Below, one piece after another: positions 1-7,065 of a DNA stretch of 53,900 nt. Positions within the stretch are counted from its first letter, which is position 1. Each line of letters starts with the position of its first letter. Origin of the DNA: a virus. A program made the position numbers and the translations under genes. The notes under the pieces are model-generated. The model searched no databases and had not been told where the DNA came from. It was given only the letters and a program-made list of their open reading frames with translations. The stretch covers positions 1-53,900 of the IMG/VR virus record IMGVR_UViG_3300046167_000027; one strand, 5' to 3'.

Positions 1-245
1 TCCTCCCCTCCGATATCCTTCTGTTGTCAAAAAACTGACACCTCTCATCGTAGATGTTATGGAAACTGATAGTAAATGAGTTGCATATCATGGTTAAAGC
101 ATTGATATTGCTACATATTTCCTTGCACATAACACGCATTACACATAATCCCTGCAAATCTGCACACATTATGCCTATATATGCCCACATATCACGCATA
201 TACACGGGGGTAGGCATGAGCCATAGGGGGGTTGGGGGTACGTAT
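1..245. repeat. direct terminal repeat, left copy
   Basis: Bases 1-245 are identical to 53656-53900. This is either a true direct terminal repeat, as in many T7-like podoviruses, or the overlap of a circular assembly. No convincing gene lies inside: the one open frame (54-272) has no ribosome binding site and runs through low-complexity sequence. The repeat holds the G-run cluster at 206-238. Confidence 0.9.
206..238 (+). other. G-run cluster in the terminal repeat
   Basis: Runs of 5, 6 and 5 G (206-210, 226-231, 234-238) sit in otherwise AT-rich noncoding DNA. The spacing allows a G-quadruplex if the 6-G run supplies two tracts. It may mark a packaging or replication site, which is inference. 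Confidence 0.5.
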
Positions 246-390
246 ACATGTATATCTACACAGATTAGGTAAATTGACTGTTAACTACAAGGGTAACTGT
301 GTATACATATATGTTCAAGCATAGCTAAATAAAGTGTTGCATAAATGTCACACGAATGTTATAATCGTACATGCCTAAAAATAATTGGGG

Positions 391-419
391 TTGACACGTT
401 TGATGATTAGTGGTATAAC
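391..419 (+). promoter_or_regulatory. sigma70-type promoter, rightward late arm
   Basis: TTGACA (391-396), 17 bases, TATAAC (414-419), with transcription expected from about 426. It is the only near-consensus promoter seen upstream of the gene run that starts at 587. The word GGTATAACT is shared with the capsid promoter at 13533-13560. Confidence 0.8.
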
Positions 420-500
420 TTAGGGCATAATCAACACACACTTAAATGTAAACACTTAACTATTATAGTTATTCTTGTTAAAGACATATATATGTAGCAC

Positions 501-516
501 TTAAATGTACATTTAA
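501..516. promoter_or_regulatory. 16-bp perfect palindrome, operator candidate
   Basis: TTAAATGTACATTTAA reads the same on both strands and lies about 75 bases into the predicted leader RNA of the rightward arm. A second ACTTAAATGTA word occurs near 440. A dimeric repressor could bind here; no binding protein is identified. Confidence 0.45.
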
Positions 517-586
517 ATGGTAAATAGAACTCCCTAATAAACATTTATAAGATTATATCCGTAATAAATAATAAAGTTACTTGACA

Positions 587-793
587 ATGAGACGAAAATC
601 AGTAAAACTATATACACCAGAGAATATGTTGGAATCATTCTATGATGCCATCCGTAATAATAAATTAAAAGAATTACATATACCACATAGTTCCGTATTT
701 TATATACGTGCTGCCATAGAAGCAGACACAGGAGTGCGATACACTCTTAAACATGTAGAGACAGCTATGATGGCAGAAGGAATGTTAGATTAA
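587..793 (+). CDS. small protein of unknown function, 68 aa
   Basis: First gene of the right-pointing arm. I chose ATG 587; a TTG at 581 is in frame, and no clear ribosome binding site precedes either. The product is basic at the N-terminus (MRRKSVKLYTPENML) with mixed helical content afterwards and no transmembrane segment. Its stop overlaps the next start by one base (TAATG), so the two are probably translationally coupled. I do not recognise a family. Confidence 0.65.
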   Translation: MRRKSVKLYTPENMLESFYDAIRNNKLKELHIPHSSVFYIRAAIEADTGVRYTLKHVETAMMAEGMLD

Positions 794-1002
794 TGTTTGA
801 AGCATTTGTACTTGTATGCATGATTGGTGACTCCAATGTGTGTCATACACTAAAAGATTTGGAAGGTCCATACGAAACTAAACAGGAATGTATAGTACGT
901 ACCTATGAAATGGCTGCTGACCTCCCAGACTACATGCCTATGTTCCAAGCATTGAAGTATAAATGCTTTGAAGATAAAGATTCAGATAAGATGAGAATAT
1001 AA
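793..1002 (+). CDS. small cysteine-containing protein, 69 aa
   Basis: The start overlaps the previous stop (TAATG). A short hydrophobic N-terminus (MFEAFVLVCMIG) is followed by a polar body with C18, C33 and C58. The layout resembles the product of 3718-3900 (MIEFVLVFMMG...C...C), so the two look like divergent paralogues. Short proteins of this shape recur in marine phages without known function. The N-terminus could be a weak signal or membrane anchor. Confidence 0.65.
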   Translation: MFEAFVLVCMIGDSNVCHTLKDLEGPYETKQECIVRTYEMAADLPDYMPMFQALKYKCFEDKDSDKMRI

Positions 1003-1005
1003 ACT

Positions 1006-1299
1006 ATGGCACATGAAAATAGACGAGCAGCATTGCTCAAGAAACATGGACTCAAAGGCGTGAACAAGCCTAAGAAAACGCCGGGTCATAAAACTAAATC
1101 ACATATGGTGTTAGCCGCTGAAGGGCATAACATGAAACTCATTCGCTTTGGACAACAAGGTGTAAGTGGTGCAGGAAAGAATCCTACTTCAGCAAAGGAT
1201 AAAGCACGTAAGAAGAGTTACTATGCTAGGCATAATGCTCAAGGTAAACCAACCACTAAGCTTAGTGCTAAGTATTGGTCACATAAAGTCAAATGGTAG
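1006..1299 (+). CDS. basic conserved marine-phage protein, 97 aa
   Basis: Very basic (K/R/H rich), with conserved-looking stretches GLKGVNKPKKTPGHKTKS, KLIRFGQQGVSGAG and SYYARHNAQGKP. I recall similar short proteins in cyanophages and pelagiphages, without assigned function. The charge suggests nucleic-acid binding, possibly packaged with DNA (inference). It starts three bases after the previous stop and is followed by a gene with a good ribosome binding site. Confidence 0.75.
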   Translation: MAHENRRAALLKKHGLKGVNKPKKTPGHKTKSHMVLAAEGHNMKLIRFGQQGVSGAGKNPTSAKDKARKKSYYARHNAQGKPTTKLSAKYWSHKVKW

Positions 1300-1315
1300 G
1301 AAAGGAATATTACTA

Positions 1316-2030
1316 ATGAGTATTATAGCAAGACTATTAAGTAAAAAAGCAGGTTCAACAGTATCTCGTAAAGAGTTGATGGATACTAAACTTAACTTAA
1401 GAGCAGATTTAAGAAAAGCTAAAGAAATGGTTAAAGAAGGAAAGAGTGAAGCTTCATCTAAAAAAGCAGTTAAAAATATACAGCTTGATATAAAAAAGTT
1501 AAATAAATTAAAACCTGTTGCTGACAAACCAGAAGCTAAAAATAAATCTCTAGAAAAAGCATTAAAAGATGCAGGAAAAAAATCAAATAAAACTAAAAAT
1601 TTATTAGACCCTACTCCTAATTCTCCTAGAAGTGCTATCTTACAAGCTCAAGGATATAAAGGAAAACAAGCTGCTTTAGAAAACGAACTTGATAGAACAA
1701 AATATGCATATGAAAAGTTAAAAGATAAAACATCAGAAAAAGCTATGATGATGCGTAACAAAATAAAAGATATGCAAAAAAAAATAAAAGGTAAGAAGCA
1801 GATACCTATGCTACCTCAAAGGTAAAAACAAAGGTGGACTTATTGACACCTACAGCTAATCAAACAGGATTAAAGAAACTTGCCTACATCTGTACGTAAC
1901 AAAATGGGTTACATGTATGGTGGTGGAATGGCTAAGAAACCTAGAATGAGCCAATATGGACTATCGTAAAGGTGGTCTCGTAATAATGATAGGACAAGCA
2001 AAACCTATGAAAAACAAAAAAGGAAAATAA
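1316..2030 (+). CDS. lysine-rich coiled-coil protein, reading frame broken
   Basis: ATG 1316 follows AGGAAAGGAAT. The frame as given is open to 1825 (169 aa, lysine-rich, coiled-coil-like). Removing one C at each of four CC sites (1814-1815, 1849-1850, 1883-1884, 1951-1952) gives one frame of 236 aa to the stop at 2028. It then continues through KGKNKGGLIDT, TANQTGLKKL, RNKMGYMYGGGMAKKPRM and SNMDYRKGGLV, a style typical of small phage proteins next to lysis and packaging genes. Function unknown. The intact first 169 residues are certain; the extension is inference supported by meaningful sequence in every shifted segment. Confidence 0.65.
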
Positions 2031-2032
2031 CA

Positions 2033-2362
2033 ATGGCTATGGATGCAACAAAAGGAAAGTCAGATGCTGCGATAATGAAACAAATTATCAAAGATGCAAC
2101 TAAAGGTTTAAAAGGCGAAGATAAAGAAAAAGCAATTAGAGATTTATTTGTTAAGGTAATGCCTAAAACAAAAGCTATGGATGGTAAGAAAGTCCGTAAC
2201 CCTGTTAAAAAAATGGCAGCTAACAAAGGTGGCATGGCTAAAAAGAAAACTAAGTACATGGCAAAGGGTGGCATGACCAAAAAAACTAAGTACATGGCAA
2301 AGGGTGGTGCTATGAAGAAAACTAAATACATGGCTAAAGGTGGAGCAGTCAAACGTAAGTAA
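2033..2362 (+). CDS. lysine-rich repeat protein, 109 aa
   Basis: Starts after AAAAAGGAAAATAAC. The N-terminal half is mixed helix; the C-terminal third has three copies of a KTKYMAKGG unit (from about residue 75), each ending in a GG pair. Net charge is strongly positive, which suggests binding to DNA or RNA. Glycine-lysine tails of this kind are common in small pelagiphage and cyanophage proteins of unknown role. The stop overlaps the next ATG (TAATG). Confidence 0.7.
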   Translation: MAMDATKGKSDAAIMKQIIKDATKGLKGEDKEKAIRDLFVKVMPKTKAMDGKKVRNPVKKMAANKGGMAKKKTKYMAKGGMTKKTKYMAKGGAMKKTKYMAKGGAVKRK

Positions 2363-3072
2363 TGTCGTACCTTATAAGTAACGTACCACATTTTAAATGT
2401 TGGGTACGTAAGGAGTTCACTTGTAATCATATGAATTATCACGGTGAATACCTACACGCACTAGCTTTCGCAGTCAATACCATACCTGATAGGTCACTAA
2501 GTTTTCAGGTAGTCTTCACAGGTTGTACAGAAGATGATAATGTACACGGTGGTGCAATGTGGGCAAGGATGCCTATACAAGCACTCGTAGCTGACATACC
2601 TGTAGACGAATGGGCAGAGCCAATGGAAGACCATTTATGTCAACCTTGGGATTGTGAATCAAGAAACCATAGCATCATAGTTATGGACAGAGTCAGTTCT
2701 AGTCCTTGGTTATGTAAAATAGGCAATGAGTTTTATAGAGCTAGATATATGTTTACTGTTGACTACACAGACAGTGACATAGCAGATGACCCTGCACAGC
2801 ATAAACAATCACACGTGATGTATTTGTTGGATGCAGGGAAATGGACAGGCAATATAGTTGCACTTCCAAATAACAGAGTAAGAGCTACAAGTCCTGCTCT
2901 ATGGGTTACAGGAGAAGGTGCTCCAGACTTTGCACCATCGCAGTGGACACACTCAGCAGAGTCACATGAATCTTACCTAGACCCATTCACTACATTTAAT
3001 AACTTGTATGAGGATAGAGATGCGAACAGCAAAACCAAAAGCAAAAAGAGTAATAAAAAAAGTAGTAAGTAA
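2362..3072 (+). CDS. conserved marine-phage protein, 236 aa
   Basis: Soluble, cysteine- and tryptophan-containing protein beginning MSYLISNVPHFKCWVRKEF. Blocks such as NVHGGAMWARMP, QPWDCESRNHS, HKQSHVMYLLDAG, NIVALPNNRVRATSPALW and GEGAPDFAPSQW are ones I recall from conserved cyanophage and pelagiphage proteins with no assigned role. It is intact over its full length, with a lysine/serine-rich tail. It lies between two genes with broken frames and is coupled to the previous gene by TAATG. Confidence 0.8.
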   Translation: MSYLISNVPHFKCWVRKEFTCNHMNYHGEYLHALAFAVNTIPDRSLSFQVVFTGCTEDDNVHGGAMWARMPIQALVADIPVDEWAEPMEDHLCQPWDCESRNHSIIVMDRVSSSPWLCKIGNEFYRARYMFTVDYTDSDIADDPAQHKQSHVMYLLDAGKWTGNIVALPNNRVRATSPALWVTGEGAPDFAPSQWTHSAESHESYLDPFTTFNNLYEDRDANSKTKSKKSNKKSSK

Positions 3073-3315
3073 ATTAAAGAAAGCTAGTAAGGCTCATGCA
3101 GGTCAAGCTAAAACTTTATCAGCTTTAAAACTAAACAAGGGTGGAAGCACAGTCAATGCTGCAGGTAACTATACCTAAACCAACAATGCGTAAGAACATA
3201 TTCAACCGTATCAAAGCAGGTGGTAAGGGAGGTGCTCCCGGTCAATGGTCAGCCAGAAAAGCACAGATGGTCGCATCAGCCTTATAAAAAAGCAGGTGGT
3301 GGATATAGAGGATAA
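3020..3315 (+). CDS. basic GQWSARKA-motif protein, reading frame broken
   Basis: ATG 3020 lies inside the end of the previous gene, in another frame. As given the frame stops at 3178. Removing one C at 3174-3175 and one at 3280-3281 yields 97 aa ending at 3315, where the stop overlaps the next ATG (TAATG). The restored product has a basic N-terminus (KPKAKRVIKK) and a block GKGGAPGQWSARKAQMVASA followed by YKKAGGGY, which I recall as a conserved small protein in marine phages. Function unknown; DNA binding is possible from the charge. Confidence 0.65.
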
Positions 3316-3623
3316 TGGCAAAAAAGAAAAAGGCAGACCCTAAAGTTGGCACAGGTAAAAAACCGAAAGGTAGTGATAGACGATTATACACGGATGAAAA
3401 CCCTAAAGACACAGTTAGCATCAAGTTTGCCACGGTCACCGATGCCAAAGACACCATTGCAAAAGTTAAAAGAATCAATAAACCATATGCGAGAAAGATA
3501 CAAATACTTACTGTCCTTGAACAACGAGCCAAAGTATCTGGGAAGAGGGAGCAAGCAGCTCTCGCAAAAAGAGCAAAAGAACAACTAAAAAGGAAACACG
3601 AGAATGACAAAAGAAAAGTGTGA
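3315..3623 (+). CDS. basic conserved marine-phage protein, 102 aa
   Basis: Begins MAKKKKADPKVGTGKKPKGS and continues with RRLYTDENPKDTVSIKF and RINKPYARKIQILTVLEQRAK, blocks I recall from short conserved proteins of cyanophages and pelagiphages. Strongly basic, with no membrane segment. Function unknown. The last 20 bases overlap the start of the cysteine-rich micro-protein in a different frame. Confidence 0.75.
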   Translation: MAKKKKADPKVGTGKKPKGSDRRLYTDENPKDTVSIKFATVTDAKDTIAKVKRINKPYARKIQILTVLEQRAKVSGKREQAALAKRAKEQLKRKHENDKRKV

Positions 3624-3714
3624 TACTTGTGAGTGTTACGAATGTGACTGCAAAGAGTGTACATGTGAATGTCACAAGGAAGAACAAGAGGAGGTACAAG
3701 GAGTACCTGTATAA
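3604..3714 (+). CDS. cysteine-rich micro-protein, metallothionein-like, 36 aa
   Basis: ATG 3604 to TAA 3714. Residues 6-24 contain eight cysteines and a histidine in the pattern C-x2-C-x-C-x2-C-x-C-x2-C-x-C-x-C-H; the rest is acidic (EEQEE). This spacing suits a metal-thiolate cluster and recalls metallothioneins, but no family assignment can be made by eye. It overlaps the previous gene by 20 bases and ends 3 bases before the next start, so it fits the gene run. A role in metal binding is inference. Confidence 0.6.
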   Translation: MTKEKCDTCECYECDCKECTCECHKEEQEEVQGVPV

Positions 3715-3717
3715 TAA

Positions 3718-3900
3718 ATGATTGAGTTTGTGTTAGTGTTTATGATGGGATTAAGAGTAGTAGACCAAACACAAACCTTTGAAGACATAGATAGATGCTT
3801 GTACTTTGCAGAGAGATTACACAAGCAGCCATCAGTACCACAGATGGAAGGACCTAATCTACAGATAACAGCATACTGTAAGCCTAGAAGGAAAAGATAA
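3718..3900 (+). CDS. small cysteine-containing protein, 60 aa
   Basis: Begins MIEFVLVFMMG, then a polar body with two cysteines and a basic end (CKPRRKR). It resembles the product of 793-1002 in layout. The stop overlaps the next start (TAATG). Function unknown; the N-terminus could insert in the membrane. Confidence 0.65.
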   Translation: MIEFVLVFMMGLRVVDQTQTFEDIDRCLYFAERLHKQPSVPQMEGPNLQITAYCKPRRKR

Positions 3901-4345
3901 TGTTAGCAGAACTCGCAGCAGCAAATGCAGCCTTCGGTGTAATCAAGAGTTTTATATCTAACGGTAAGGAACTTTCAGGTTGTGCTAAACAGATATCAGA
4001 TTTTGTATTTTCTAAGGAAGCTATAGAGAAAAACCTTAAAAAGAAAAAAGCCAAAGGCATAGGTGGTGCAGACTTAGAAGAGTTCATGGCTCTTGAGCAG
4101 ATAAGAGAAAAAGAAGAAGAACTCAAGAAGATGATGATATATCTAGGTAGACCCGGGATTGTGGCAGGATTGGCAACAGTTTCCAAGCTGAAGCAAGAAA
4201 GTCTAGACGTTATCAAGAGAAGATGGCAGAGAAGCGTAGAGAAGAGATAATGGAATACGTAGGCTATAGTATAGGGTTTATTATCATTGTATTCTTCGCA
4301 GGATTAGCAGCTTGGTTTGTAGCTAAGTGGACAGGTAGATTATAA
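3900..4345 (+). CDS. membrane-anchored phage protein, reading frame broken
   Basis: As given it ends at 4250 (116 aa). Removing one base in the CCCGGG at 4152-4157 and one C at 4185-4186 gives 147 aa ending at 4345. The restored part reads IYLGRPGLWQDWQQFQAEAR, then a basic helix, then a transmembrane segment (EYVGYSIGFIIIVFFAGLAA, about residues 118-140) and a short tail. The N-terminal MLAELAAANAAFGVIKSFIS and GGADLEEFMALEQIREKEEE are blocks I recall in conserved marine phage proteins. It lies just upstream of the lysis genes; the function is unknown. Confidence 0.7.
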
Positions 4346-4482
4346 CTCCATGTATAGGCATCTGCACGTTGCAAGAGAATGTCTGCATAGGATGTAAAAG
4401 AACAATAGAAGAAATTAAGGAAGCATATGAAAGCACCACAAAAGTCACTAGCGAATTGGACAAAACAGAAGTGGACAACTAA
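4342..4482 (+). CDS. DUF1289-like cysteine protein, about 46 aa, start uncertain
   Basis: The frame reads TPCIGICTLQENVCIGCKRT from about residue 2, then IEEIKEAY and a polar tail. The CxxxC...CxGCxRTxxEI pattern matches the DUF1289 family of small cysteine proteins. No ATG is available: ATA (4342) or ATT (4339) would be the start, unless a base is wrong here. It overlaps the stop of the previous gene and the first 56 bases of the next. Metal binding is likely; the role is unknown. Confidence 0.55.
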   Translation: MTPCIGICTLQENVCIGCKRTIEEIKEAYESTTKVTSELDKTEVDN

Positions 4483-4672
4483 AAGTGGTAAACCTAGTAC
4501 ACAAGGGTCAAAAGCTACCGGTGAACGTTATCTACCTGAAAAAGCGATTAAGGCTCTTTCTAACAAAGAATATGCCGCCAGTACGGCTGCTAAACGCCAA
4601 GCAACTAGAAGAGGTAAACAAGTATCTAAACAACCCAAAAAGATTGCTAGAAAAACGGCGAGATTTAGATGA
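4427..4672 (+). CDS. basic conserved phage protein, 81 aa
   Basis: Contains SLANWTKQKWTTKSGKPSTQ, ATGERYLPEKAIKALSNKEYAA and SKQPKKIARKTARFR. This is a recurring small basic protein of T4-like cyanophages and pelagiphages as I recall it, without a firm function. The ribosome binding site AAGGAAG is 4-5 bases before ATG. The stop overlaps the next ATG (ATGA). Confidence 0.75.
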   Translation: MKAPQKSLANWTKQKWTTKSGKPSTQGSKATGERYLPEKAIKALSNKEYAASTAAKRQATRRGKQVSKQPKKIARKTARFR

Positions 4673-4794
4673 GAAAAGACAAATTGTACTTAAGCTTGGC
4701 GAAGCCGCTGCTGAAGCTAGGAAACTATCTATTCAACAAGCACGTGAAAGCTCTAAGAAAAAGACAAGAAAACGAAGGAACTAGAAGATTATAG
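4669..4794 (+). CDS. short basic protein, 41 aa
   Basis: ATG 4669 overlaps the previous stop (ATGA), and its own stop TAG shares the G of the next start GTG 4794. The N-terminal half is moderately hydrophobic (LYLSLAKPLLKLGNYLF), possibly one membrane-associated helix, and the C-terminal half is basic. Tight coupling on both sides is the main evidence. Function unknown. Confidence 0.55.
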   Translation: MRKDKLYLSLAKPLLKLGNYLFNKHVKALRKRQENEGTRRL

Positions 4795-5000
4795 TGGAAA
4801 AAGATAAAAAAATTATAAACTTAGATGTAGGTTCTAATAGTTTTGAATTATCTTTAAGAATATTAGGTAATGAATTTGTTGCTATAAAGATTGGCTCAAC
4901 AAACTTTTCTGGTAAATTAATTGCAGGTGGCATTTTATTATTATTCTTTACTCTAGTTTTGCTTGAAGGATTTGGTTTAAATGAGATTTTAATACAGTGA
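4794..5000 (+). CDS. small membrane protein, 68 aa
   Basis: GTG start at 4794. A polar N-terminal half (about 45 residues) is followed by one transmembrane segment (LIAGGILLLFFTLVLLEGF). The stop overlaps the next start (GTGA). It sits directly before two further membrane proteins and the lysozyme, so a part in lysis (holin accessory or spanin-like) is possible, but no motif proves it. Confidence 0.6.
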   Translation: MEKDKKIINLDVGSNSFELSLRILGNEFVAIKIGSTNFSGKLIAGGILLLFFTLVLLEGFGLNEILIQ

Positions 5001-5242
5001 TTGCTGAAACAATAATAAAATTAAAACTATTACCAAGATTTATGATGTTAGCTAGTACAGTTATGTCATGGAGATGTGCCGAATGGTTTATGGGTTTAGA
5101 TGCACCTACAGCAGCACAGTCTGCTTTTGTATCAGTAGTTATGGGTGTGATGACAGGTGTCTTTGGCATTTGGATGGGTCACGAACATAAAGGAGACAAC
5201 GATGTTAACAGCATTAATAGGACCAATCGCAAACCTCGCTAG
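4997..5242 (+). CDS. two-helix membrane protein, holin candidate, 81 aa
   Basis: GTG start overlapping the previous stop. It has two likely transmembrane segments, about residues 11-32 (LPRFMMLASTVMSWRCAEWF) and 42-61 (SAFVSVVMGVMTGVFGIWMG), then a short polar tail that overlaps the next gene by 41 bases. Size, two helices and position before the lysozyme fit a class II holin, but holins vary too much for certainty. Confidence 0.6.
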   Translation: MIAETIIKLKLLPRFMMLASTVMSWRCAEWFMGLDAPTAAQSAFVSVVMGVMTGVFGIWMGHEHKGDNDVNSINRTNRKPR

Positions 5243-5594
5243 TTCTTGGATGAGTAGTAAGGTTGAGAAGGTCAAAGCAGATGGACAAGCTAAAGTAGCA
5301 CAAGCTAGAGCTAAAGCAGTTGTAGCTGAGAAAGTTGCTACAGGCGAAGTGGCATGGGAAAAATCTATGGCAGATGCTTCCGATAATTCTTGGAAAGACG
5401 AATTTGCCTTGATTGTTTTGTTATTACCTGCTATACTAGTGTTTGTACCTAGCATGACAGAATATGTAAGAGTAGGCTTTGAGGTATTGAATACACTTCC
5501 TGAATGGTATCAATATCTTTTATTTATAGCAATTAGTGCATCTTTTGGTATTAAAGGTGCAGGTCAGGCTATGAAAATTATGGGGAAGAAATGA
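5202..5594 (+). CDS. holin, GTA 3TM-like family, 130 aa
   Basis: ATG 5202 follows AAAGGAGACAACG. The protein has a short hydrophobic start (MLTALIGPIANLASSW), a charged alanine-rich helix, then two hydrophobic segments (FALIVLLLPAILVFVPSM and YQYLLFIAISASFGIKGAG). This order matches the three-segment holin family described in gene transfer agents (PF11351) as I recall it. It overlaps the lysozyme start by 4 bases, so it would be co-translated with the endolysin it releases. Confidence 0.7.
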   Translation: MLTALIGPIANLASSWMSSKVEKVKADGQAKVAQARAKAVVAEKVATGEVAWEKSMADASDNSWKDEFALIVLLLPAILVFVPSMTEYVRVGFEVLNTLPEWYQYLLFIAISASFGIKGAGQAMKIMGKK

Positions 5595-6059
5595 ACTTAA
5601 TAAAACTACAAGACGAGATATCAAAAGACGAAGGTATAAAGTTTGAAACATATAGATGTTCACTTGGGCATTTAACAGGGGGTATAGGACATCTTATTAC
5701 TGAATGGGATGAAGAGATATATTCAGGACCTGTAGGAACTGCAATACCAACTGAGCAAGTAAATGACTGGTTTGCGAAAGACATAGAAACAACTATAAAA
5801 GATTGTAACCTACTCTTTTCGCAATTTAATAATCTACCTGACGATATACAACATGTATTAGCTAACATGTGTTTTCAATTAGGTAGACCAAGGCTATCTA
5901 AATTTAAGAACATGATTGCTGCCGTAGAAGATTTAGATTGGCATAGAATGGCAGACGAGATGGAAAACTCTCGTTGGTTTAAGCAAACACCTAACAGAGC
6001 CTAAACGTTTAATAGCAATCGTTGATAGACAATATCACAGAGAGAATATACCGGTATGA
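5591..6059 (+). CDS. T4-type lysozyme (endolysin), reading frame broken near the end
   Basis: GH24-type muramidase that cleaves peptidoglycan at lysis. The N-terminus has the family pattern with E14, then GHLTGGIGH. The triad is E14, C23, T29, with cysteine where T4 lysozyme has D20, as in the known E-8-D/C-5-T variants. As given the frame stops at 6004 (137 aa, NRA). Removing one C at 6000-6001 extends it to 155 aa (AKRLIAIVDRQYHREN) with a stop at 6057-6059 that overlaps the next ATG (ATGA). This restored overlap supports a +1 error. Confidence 0.85.
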
Positions 6060-6420
6060 GTAGGCAACTAACTGAAAGACAACAAAAGTTTCTTGATGTA
6101 CTATTTGATGGTGCAGGTGGGGATGTAGGCACAGGCTAAAGTTCTTGCAGGATACTCTGAAACTTCTAGTACAACAGATATAATTAAGTCTCTTAAAGAA
6201 GAGATTATGGAAGCTACACAACTATATATGGGTAGAAACGCACCTAAAGGCCGCTGTGGCTATGGTAAGTGGTGTAGATGACCCTACCCAGCTTGGCATA
6301 CGAGACAAGCTCTCAGCGAGCAAGGAACTGCTAGACAGAGTAGGTTTAATTAAAACCGAGAAGGTACAAGTAGAAGCATCAGGTGGAGTAATGATATTAC
6401 CACCAAAGAATAAGGAGTAA
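6056..6420 (+). CDS. terS: terminase small subunit, reading frame broken twice
   Basis: ATG 6056 overlaps the restored lysozyme stop. Removing one G near 6128-6129 and one near 6249-6250 gives 120 aa: SRQLTERQQKFLDVLFDGAG, AQAKVLAGYSE, a helical middle, APKAAVAMV, then KELLDRVGLIKTEKVQVEAS and GGVMILPPK. HTH-like start, helical body and the KTEKVQVEASGGVMILPP end are typical of small terminase subunits, which recognise phage DNA and regulate the motor. As given, the longest intact pieces are too short to work, so the breaks are probably artefacts. Confidence 0.75.
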
Positions 6421-6424
6421 AATA

Positions 6425-6664
6425 GTGGGTACATTTGATACAGAAGAAGAATTTAAAAAAGGTTTTAAAAAAGCAAGTTTAAAAAAATTAAAAGAATTTG
6501 TTTCTAGTACAGGTGCAATAGATAGTGATGATGATTTAAAAAGTATGACTAAACCAGAAATTGTAGAAATTATACAAAATTATATGGGTTATAATAGAGG
6601 AGGTTTAGTGACTAAAAAATATGCTAATCCTGTTACTATTATAAATAATTTAAAAAAGAAATAA
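6425..6664 (+). CDS. small lysine-rich protein, 79 aa
   Basis: GTG start at 6425 preceded by AATAAGGAG. It is helical and lysine-rich, with a SAP-like or helix-loop-helix feel (LKKLKEFVSSTG, MTKPEIVEIIQNYMG) and a GG-containing tail (NRGGLVTKKY). It lies between the terminase subunits, and the stop overlaps the next ATG (TAATG). Possibly DNA-binding; no family recognised. Confidence 0.65.
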   Translation: MGTFDTEEEFKKGFKKASLKKLKEFVSSTGAIDSDDDLKSMTKPEIVEIIQNYMGYNRGGLVTKKYANPVTIINNLKKK

Positions 6665-7065
6665 TGAACAGAAGTTTAGGAAAGTGGAAGCTACCACAAC
6701 CTACAGATATAAAAGATGAAGAAGGTAAAGAGTGGTCTAAGATACCACGTATATCACGAATAGTACCTTTTGGTTATGAGAAAAATGAAGAAGACCCTGA
6801 CATACTTAATCCGATACCCTTTGAACTTGAAGCTATTGAGATGGCTAGAAAATATGTAAAACAGTATTCCTTTCGGCAAGTTGCTAATTGGGTTACTCAA
6901 AAAACAGGTAGAGAAATATCTCACGTAGGATTAAGAAAAAGGTTAATGCATGAGCAACAACGTAAGAACCAAGCTAGAACTCTCAGAAAATGGTCTGAGT
7001 ACGCCCAGAAGGCAATCGAAAAGGCGAAAGCCATCGAAGAAGAAAGAACAGGTTCAAGAGCTTAG
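6664..7065 (+). CDS. helix-turn-helix protein upstream of (or fused to) terminase
   Basis: 133 aa. The middle has RISRIVPFGYEKNEEDPDIL, then IPFELEAIEMARKYVKQYSF, then RQVANWVTQKTGREISHVGL followed by RKR, which reads as a resolvase-type helix-turn-helix. The C-terminus is a charged helix. Its last 116 bases overlap the terminase frame. Dropping one base near 7035-7045 would join it to the large terminase as one 610-aa protein (see findings). It probably binds DNA for packaging. Confidence 0.7.
   Translation: MNRSLGKWKLPQPTDIKDEEGKEWSKIPRISRIVPFGYEKNEEDPDILNPIPFELEAIEMARKYVKQYSFRQVANWVTQKTGREISHVGLRKRLMHEQQRKNQARTLRKWSEYAQKAIEKAKAIEEERTGSRA

Larger units (their letters stand above)
246..586. 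other. noncoding leader of the right-pointing arm
   Basis: About 340 bases without a credible gene, rich in A/T. It holds a strong promoter (391-419), a 16-bp palindrome (501-516) and a repeated ACTTAAATGTA word near 440 and 499. With 53450-53655 and the terminal repeat it forms the divergent control region between the two arms. Confidence 0.7.

Noticed and set aside
24-29. TTGACA on the minus strand in the terminal repeat
   Set aside because: No -10 box at 16-18 bases.
54-272. Open frame of 72 codons in the terminal repeat
   Set aside because: No ribosome binding site, low-complexity content and repeated at the other end; likely noncoding control DNA.
581-586. TTGACA at 581 as a promoter box or TTG start
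   Set aside because: No matching -10 box downstream, and ATG 587 is a better start.
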